NCBI RefSeq assembly: GCF_964340395.1
Contig: NC_135560.1
Location: 10,880,598 to 10,944,597, forward strand
Source of the DNA: Glandiceps talaboti
Taxonomy: Eukaryota > Hemichordata > Enteropneusta > Spengelidae
Length of the DNA: 64,000 nt
Reading direction: 5' to 3'
Under the pieces are notes generated by a model that searched no databases, was not told where the DNA came from, and was given only the letters and a program-made list of their open reading frames with translations. Shown one piece after another: positions 59,339 to 64,000 of this stretch (within the stretch, counting starts at the first letter, position 1; each line of letters starts with the position of its first letter). The position numbers and the translations under genes were made by a program.

Positions 59339-61571
59339 GAGGAAGAGAGAGAGGTGTTTCTTTGTTTCTAGTGTGGCCATATATTCTGAGCATGTAATGT
59401 ATAATTATCAATGCTGTTTGTGTTAAAAACAGGTGATTGATATGAATGATTTCCAGAGAAGAAGGTTTGCAACAAGGATTATCAGTTGTCTATTCAACAC
59501 AGTGACAGACAAAAGAATTGGTATTCTCGGATTTTCATTCAAGAAAAATACAGCCGACACCAGGTAATACTCGACCATATCTCACTAGTATTATAGTTCA
59601 TTTTTAAAGATGATAAAAAAGCAGCCGCAGCATTCAATGTTACAAATACATTGGACTGGTATTTCCAGACCAGGCAGCAACTAATATGTGCACATGTGCA
59701 CCCTCCTGTCTATGCTGCTATTATCTCTAAGATGCTTTTAGCTCCAGTCGGCAAAACCAAAACGGGGTTCTCCTTCCATTTTGTTCAACCATCTGTTTGC
59801 ATCTGTATTTCTAACATGCACAGTCAATTTCATACAAACTTGACACAAAAGGTAGCATTCCATACTGAGCATATACACTTACTTCAATTTTGCAATCTGT
59901 ACAAATCTGAGCAACTAGCCTAATTAATGTTTTAAAGCAATAATTCAGAGTATATTCATAATAATTTTTTCGATGGCTGTGATTTGACATTAAGTGTAGA
60001 AATAGTGAATGAATTGGATAGGCTGAAACTTGTGGTCGAGGAAAGGGATCATAGCTTGACTGGGTAGAAGAGAACAAAGCATCATGGGAGCAAAGGTCAT
60101 GACCTTAAACAAAGATTACATAACAATGGCCACTAGAGGGCCCACTACTTGCTGAAACTACTAGCAAGCAACTAACCAAATTTCTACTGTACTAAATTTT
60201 ACACAAGTTAATTTCTTTGATGTCATATCAGTGTGGACTATGTCAGTGCATAGGTAAGTAGATACTATGACGTTGATAGTTACAGCTTGCTAAATTCAGC
60301 ATCTAACAATATATTCATCTTGTAATTTTTTTATTTTATAGAGAGTCTTCCAGTATCTATGTTAGTAAATATTTGATGGATGAAGGTGCACAGCTTGTTA
60401 TATATGACCCACAAGTCAGTCGTGAGCAGATAATCAGTGATCTCACACATCCCACAATATCAGAAGATCCTGAACGAGGTAAATTAATATGGAGTTGTAC
60501 AAACTGAGTTTATAGTATAACAGAACTCACACTACACAACAGATTATGTAGCATACCGCAAAGTTTTGCAAAGAATTTGGTATCCTGTGACTTTAAAAAT
60601 ACAGCTGCATCTTGTGCAGGTAGTAGACTTGTTCATGTTAAAAAACTTTGAGAATTTTTCAAAACTCCAAAATTTGCGAAGTATTTGTTCAGAAAATGCT
60701 TCTATCATTTCATCACTGATTTTGGTGTTGTTTAACTTTTTATTGTGTGTATCTGTAGTTGAACGTCTTGTAACCATTGCCAGTGATCCATATGAAGCCC
60801 TCTATGCTGCACATGCATTGGTGATATGCACAGAATGGGAGGAATTCAAGGTGAGTTTTTAACTTGCAGTTTGTCCCATCTACAACACTCTTTTAGCTTT
60901 TCACATTTATGTAGTAATACAAATAATAGTCAGCATAGCCTGTATTGTAACATCCCTAATCCAAATTGTAGTTGTGTTCTTCAGTTTCTTTTGGTTAAAA
61001 AACAGGCTTAGGTACACACTCCACATATACATTGTAATATTCATAGACCACGGTATGAACTACAGGGTCTGTGAATTGCAAATCTGAGTGTTTTATTTTC
61101 AAGAAATCATACACCGGGATCAAACTCGCTACCCTATGGAGACCTGTTAGGGGCATGTTACATAGTTGTGGGTGGAATAGCAGAGTGTACATGCAATACA
61201 TGACTGTCTATAATGGTACATCATGAATAAATTGTGACATCACAAGAAATTGGTCATTGATGGAGTCAACTTTGATCTCTGTACAGTGATTGGCCATAGA
61301 ATGAATTCAACTTTGACCTCTCTCTATGCAAATTAGGTTGTATTAGATCTGTCATTGTAAATACAGTAACACATGTTGTTTATGTTTGATTTATCAGGGC
61401 TATGACTACAGGAGAATCTATGACAACATGCTGAAACCAGCCTTTGCTTTTGATGGCAGAGGAATCCTGGATGCAGAACAACTGGTACAGATTGGGTTCA
61501 ATGTACAAGTTATAGGAAGGACTATCGCAGGCAATAATAAAGTACCTATATCTCCACCTCCAGACAAGTAA
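50561..61571 (+). CDS. UDP-glucose 6-dehydrogenase (10 exons, 479 aa)
   Basis: Oxidises UDP-glucose to UDP-glucuronate with two NAD+, in the cytosol, supplying glycosaminoglycan synthesis and glucuronidation. Ten coding exons with consistent phases give 479 residues (human 494). The NAD-binding GxGxxG is at G10, G12, G15. T131 (STVP), E161 and E165 (NPEFLAEG), K220, N224, catalytic C276 ([10 protein letters not shown]), K279 and D280 fall at the human numbers, so there is no indel up to that point. [15 protein letters not shown] and [10 protein letters not shown] of the C-terminal domain follow. The protein ends VPISPPPDK, shorter than the vertebrate tail. An acceptor (TTTGTTTCAG) precedes the exon holding the ATG, so there is a 5' UTR exon upstream. 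A complete, functional-looking gene. Confidence 0.97.
51180..51275 (+). repeat. Dispersed repeat, family L copy 3, in UGDH intron 1
   Basis: Contains CTGTGGAGCCATTACAATTG then TTTTGTTCCGGACTAAGTTT, the same ordered blocks as 63355-63410. Confidence 0.5.
51840..51977 (+). CDS. UGDH exon 2
   Basis: Residues 54-99, ending in [12 protein letters not shown], the nucleotide-binding loop. Acceptor CTTCTGCAG, donor AAG|GTAAAG. Confidence 0.93.
52351..52415. repeat. 27-bp imperfect hairpin in UGDH intron 2
   Basis: AATGTCACACCTTGCTGACC with CACCATAT pairs, after 11 bases, with ATATGGTGGTCAGAAAGG and TGTGGCATT. Two mismatches. Confidence 0.85.
52888..53015 (+). repeat. Family E element, single arm, in UGDH intron 2
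   Basis: After TTTAA it reads AGGGGGATATGCCACTTCAG and GGAGAGTCATTTCATGATTG. These match the arms of the foldback element at 30994-31455. The opposite arm is missing. Confidence 0.6.
53523..53902. mobile_element. Foldback element I, about 165-bp arms, in UGDH intron 2
   Basis: The left arm (53523-53685) and right arm (53737-53902) are inverse copies. Examples are ACAACCACAGACATCAGAC with its inverse at the far end, CAGCATGTTGGAACAGCAGA with its inverse near 53797, and TTTGATAAGAACAATTTTAT near the loop. The loop is about 50 bases. The transcribed intron could fold into a long double-stranded stem. Confidence 0.85.
54481..55226 (+). pseudogene. Decayed transposon-type ORF in UGDH intron 2
   Basis: From the ATG at 54481 the frame reads a SAM-like helical segment ([17 protein letters not shown], then LTSEDIQDF and [10 protein letters not shown]). 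It is broken by TGA at 54571 and again near 54709. It continues in frame from 54727 to 54993, and after a frameshift ends at 55226 with a Cys/His-rich motif ([20 protein letters not shown]). SAM-like plus zinc-knuckle-like order resembles proteins of mobile elements, but I do not recognise the family. A 33-bp tandem duplication (GCAAAAATCTGTCCAGTCAC) lies at the frameshift. It is non-functional and sits in an intron, sense to UGDH. Confidence 0.55.
56443..56610 (+). CDS. UGDH exon 3
   Basis: Residues 100-155: [20 protein letters not shown] and [15 protein letters not shown]131 is the conserved threonine of STVP. Acceptor after a T-rich tract, donor CAG|GTATGA. Confidence 0.95.
57262..57459 (+). 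CDS. UGDH exon 4
   Basis: Residues 156-221: [28 protein letters not shown] and TWSSELSKL, including E161, E165 and K220. Donor CTG|GTAAGA. Confidence 0.96.
58190..58337 (+). CDS. UGDH exon 5
   Basis: Residues 222-270 with N224 ([14 protein letters not shown]) and [16 protein letters not shown]. The donor is CTAG|GTCAGC, a weak consensus. No better donor keeps the frame. Phase 1. Confidence 0.93.
58937..59031 (+). CDS. UGDH exon 6: catalytic cysteine
   Basis: Residues 271-302: [20 protein letters not shown] ending in MYWQQ. C276 is the nucleophile. Donor CAG|GTTGGT. A family E repeat begins about 11 bases after the donor. Confidence 0.96.
59043..59245 (+). repeat. Family E element fragment at the start of UGDH intron 6
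   Basis: After TTA it reads AGGGGAATACTCTACCAG, then TTCTGGAGAGTCCTTTACAT and TCATGGGAGTCAACAGACAT. These match the left arm and interior of the 30994-31455 element, and the fragment ends at the GA repeat. The element lies almost against the exon 6 splice donor. Confidence 0.55.
59249..59335. repeat. (GA)n(CAGA)n compound microsatellite in UGDH intron 6
   Basis: About 23 GA units followed by ten CAGA units. Confidence 0.95.
59433..59563 (+). CDS. UGDH exon 7
   Basis: [20 protein letters not shown] and [15 protein letters not shown]; start of the C-terminal UDP-binding domain. Donor CCAG|GTAATA, phase 2. Confidence 0.95.
60342..60478 (+). CDS. UGDH exon 8
   Basis: [20 protein letters not shown] and [14 protein letters not shown]. 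Acceptor TTTTATAG, donor CGAG|GTAAAT, phase 1. Confidence 0.95.
60759..60850 (+). CDS. UGDH exon 9
   Basis: [20 protein letters not shown] and [11 protein letters not shown], the conserved CTEW segment. Acceptor ATCTGTAG, donor AAG|GTGAGT. Confidence 0.95.
60940..61040 (+). repeat. Dispersed repeat, family M copy 1, in UGDH intron 9
   Basis: AACATCCCTAATCCAAATTG, TTCTTCAGTTTCTTTTGGTT and ACATATACATTGTA recur in order at 61680-61775. Confidence 0.6.
61398..61571 (+). CDS. UGDH exon 10 (terminal)
   Basis: [20 protein letters not shown] onward, ending SPPPDK and TAA. The usual phosphorylatable and basic vertebrate tail is absent. Confidence 0.95.
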   Translation, partial: GYDYRRIYDNMLKPAFAFDGRGILDAEQLVQIGFNVQVIGRTIAGNNKVPISPPPDK

Positions 61572-61679
61572 TGGACAGTGCCTACAGGAAATGAATGCTA
61601 AACCTGAAGAACACTGGATACACCTTTCCACATAACAAGAAATTCAATTAAAAGGCTATAATAAGGATGTCAGCATAAT

Positions 61680-61790
61680 AACATCCCTAACCCGAATGTC
61701 GGTCGTCTTCTTCAGTTTGTTTGGGTTACAAAAGAGGCTGACGTACACAACAACACATACATTGTATCCAGTGCCCTTCAGTTTTGCCAT
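61680..61790 (+). repeat. Dispersed repeat, family M copy 2
   Basis: Matches 60940-61040 in order (AACATCCCTAACCCGAATG, TTCTTCAGTTTGTTTGGGTT, ACATACATTGTA). It lies just after UGDH; a third, weaker trace begins near 61800. Confidence 0.6.
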
Positions 61791-61908
61791 GGTCGATACT
61801 CTTAACATCTCTCACCCAAAATGTCACTTGTCTCCTGCCTTTTGTTTGTGACATTCAGTGGGCTATTGTTCTTCAGCCATGTAAAAAAACAAGTGTGTCT
61901 TACTTAGA

Positions 61909-62453
61909 CCTGCACTAGCTGCAACTGGGACACTTTTTTTTTCCATCAAGTATCCAAAAACATATACACTAAAAAGTAGTCAATAACTTAAAAAAAGACA
62001 TTGTATCAGTTAATTAGTGGTCAATATTATCCGTAGGTGGTGTAGTGGCAAGTTTAAATCTTGAACAAAAGCTCGGTTTTGAATCTGTTGCCATGTTAAA
62101 ACTGTACTGGTTGTAACTGTAGTATCATTTTTTGATCAGACAACCACAATACAATTCATTGAAAATTGTCAAAATACCAATGATTAGATATTGTACATGT
62201 TAATCAGTGGTAGATATTAACCATAAATAGTACAGAAACAGGTCAAAATCATGATTGCCATTGAGGTCGCTGATTTTTGGGTGCGAACCTGAAAATCAAT
62301 TTGATCTGATTAATCATGTATACAGCTACAAAAATACATTTATGCACAGGTGATACGATACTGCCCAGGGTATGCAATATTAAGAGTAAGTTACTGTACC
62401 TAACAAAAATTTTTTTTTTTTTAAAAAGCATTCCGGTTGCAGCCAGTGCAGCT
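61909..62453 (-). mobile_element. TTAA-type MITE, family A copy 2 (inverted)
   Basis: An inverse relative of 15103-15578, sharing interior blocks in reverse order (ACCACCTACGGATAATATTG, AAATCAAATTGATTTT-like, AGCTACAAAAAT-like). The right end GCAGCCAGTGCAGCT abuts TTAA (62454). The left end CTGCACTAGCTGCAACTGGG has lost its TTAA through mutation. Confidence 0.75.
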
Positions 62454-63234
62454 TTAAAATACTACCATTAAAATACACGACCTTGAGAACTACGAATACA
62501 ACCGTGAGAGACTATGAACGTTGGTAATTCTTACCTCACCTTCCTCAGTGTAAACACCAGGTGTAGTTTCCAGTCAGAGACAATGATACAAATTCCACAT
62601 TTCTTGAATATGTCATCAAAATTTGGTGTCAGTGTTATCACATATTATATTCTTTAATCTTTGCTCAAAACTGGTTGGAACTGCTATCAAATTTTACATT
62701 TATTGGTAGAATATACTCACATACTATTGGAAAATAACTTAATGCTTTTATCCTGTATTTAGGGAGGAGGAGGAGGAGATGGGGGGGGGGGTTAAACATA
62801 ATGTTTTGACTTTATTATAAATAAAGTACTTAAAAAAAGTAATATACATTTTTAACATTTTATCAAATCTTCCAAAATTATATTATTATTTGTCAAATTT
62901 TATTATCTATTCCACTTCCTTTGTCATCGTAATCTCAGGACATTACACTGATACCTGTCGTAGATGTGTACACATTTCATAATTTGATATAGATAGTAGA
63001 ACCCCAGCCAATTTACATGTGGGTCAGAGATTTTATTCTTTTTATCATTTTAAATCATAACAGATTATTATTGTGTGCTTTTAATCCCAACGAATCCGAA
63101 TTTGTGTAATATGCAAATTAGCTTGACCTTTGACACAACTGTACTGGCTATTTTAAGTAAACGACAACAGACAGATAGACAACATAGCTATTCCTTTGTC
63201 ACAGGTATTTGACCGGGATAATATTCATTTGATG

Positions 63235-63470
63235 AAAAATACTTTTGGCATCATGTTTTTGAAATTTGCTAGTATCAGACACCCCAGTGTTGTATATGCA
63301 CACTGTTACTTTTTAAAGGCCAGTGTTTCAATCCCAGGCTCTCATATTAGTGTTATCTTATCAGTGGAGCCACAACGATTACATAGGATCATTCTTTTGT
63401 TCTGGACCAACTTTTCCGATAAGTCTGCCAGACTTTCACACCTAAATATTTATCCAAATCTGACCTCGGC
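63235..63470 (+). repeat. Dispersed repeat, family L copy 4
   Basis: TGTTTCAATCCCAGGCTCTC, TATCTTATCAGTGGAGCC and TTTTGTTCTGGACCAACTTT match the inverse of 9546-9745 and other copies. Confidence 0.6.
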
Positions 63471-64000
63471 CAGTTAGTGTTTTCCAGAATTTCTCTTTAA
63501 GTGTTATCATTTATTGTTCTTGGTCAATTATTACAAACTCGTCACAGGAATGGATTCAGTTAACGTTCATTGTTACAAGCGATATTTTTAATAGGTATTA
63601 CTGTATTTTTGTATTTATTTATTTATTGTGTAGTTATTGTACACGGCACCTCCCTTGTCTGAGATGAAATTGGTCTCCGTTTCAATGGTCACATTTCACC
63701 TTATGATGAATATGTAGAGTTCATGTTTTTTGTATTCCGGAGACAATAGCAACGAATCAAGAGTTGTACACTTTGAATTTATAATGCAGCAGTTAGTATA
63801 GTTTGTCATGTATAAGTACTTTGGTGTGGTCTTCATAGGATGGCTGGTTAGTCAGTCGGTCAACCTGGCAAACATTTCTTGCCACTTGGCCTGTGAATTC
63901 AGTAATTCAAAGTTAGTATTCATCATGGATACCATACATAGTCACATGATGTCTGTATTATGTTGATTAGGTCACATGATGTATATTATGTTAATTAATT

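Larger units (their letters stand above)
61572..64000. other. 3' flank of UGDH
   Basis: ATTAAA at 61647, about 75 bp after the stop, and AATAAA at 62820 are candidate polyadenylation signals. The rest is repeats (families M, A, L), a GGA-rich tract and a poly-G run near 62782. I see no further gene; the 93-codon frame near 63196 overlaps a dispersed repeat. Confidence 0.5.

Noticed and set aside
63196-63477. 93-codon plus-strand frame
   Set aside because: Overlaps a dispersed repeat (family L) that also occurs at 9.6, 9.9 and 51.2 kb.

Overview
The window is nuclear DNA of an invertebrate animal. It is AT-rich, full of microsatellites, small inverted-repeat elements and the word ACATGTA. The genes are split by GT-AG introns and encode animal-specific proteins: a double-DED caspase, a TRIM-NHL protein, a FASTK-family mitochondrial protein and an alpha-arrestin. 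There are no bacterial operons, ribosome binding sites or CRISPR arrays. I cannot name the species. The gene set fits an invertebrate deuterostome or a lophotrochozoan.

Layout. 1-20.1 kb has no exon I can support and is mostly repeats; it may be the first intron of an alpha-arrestin gene whose first coding exon lies on the minus strand at 20142-20291. 24.8-30.1 kb (+) is a complete five-exon caspase-8/10-like initiator caspase with two death effector domains, a 14-residue Gln/Pro repeat in the linker and intact catalytic residues. 36.75-38.86 kb (+) is an intronless-CDS TRIM protein with RING, two B-boxes, coiled coil and NHL repeats. 41.16-47.78 kb (-) is a complete six-exon FASTK-domain protein with a mitochondrial presequence and a C-terminal RAP domain. 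It converges on the TRIM gene. 50.56-61.57 kb (+) is a complete ten-exon UDP-glucose 6-dehydrogenase (UGDH) gene of 479 residues, colinear with human UGDH through catalytic Cys276. 61.6-64 kb is repeat-rich flank.

The genes do not form one pathway. The caspase (death signalling) and the TRIM (probable ubiquitin ligase) are same-strand neighbours. The FASTK gene (mitochondrial RNA metabolism) and UGDH (UDP-glucuronate for glycosaminoglycans) are head to head.

The most interesting observation is upstream of the FASTK gene. A 5' exon, when spliced at the acceptor just before the FASTK start codon, gives a 68-codon reading frame whose TGA overlaps the FASTK ATG as ATGA, so the transcript may be bicistronic. 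A second theme is the density of short non-autonomous elements: TTAA-flanked MITEs, foldback elements with arms of 80-170 bp, a tRNA-derived SINE and several other dispersed families. All exon structures were deduced by eye from splice signals, reading-frame continuity and family knowledge; no alignment was run.
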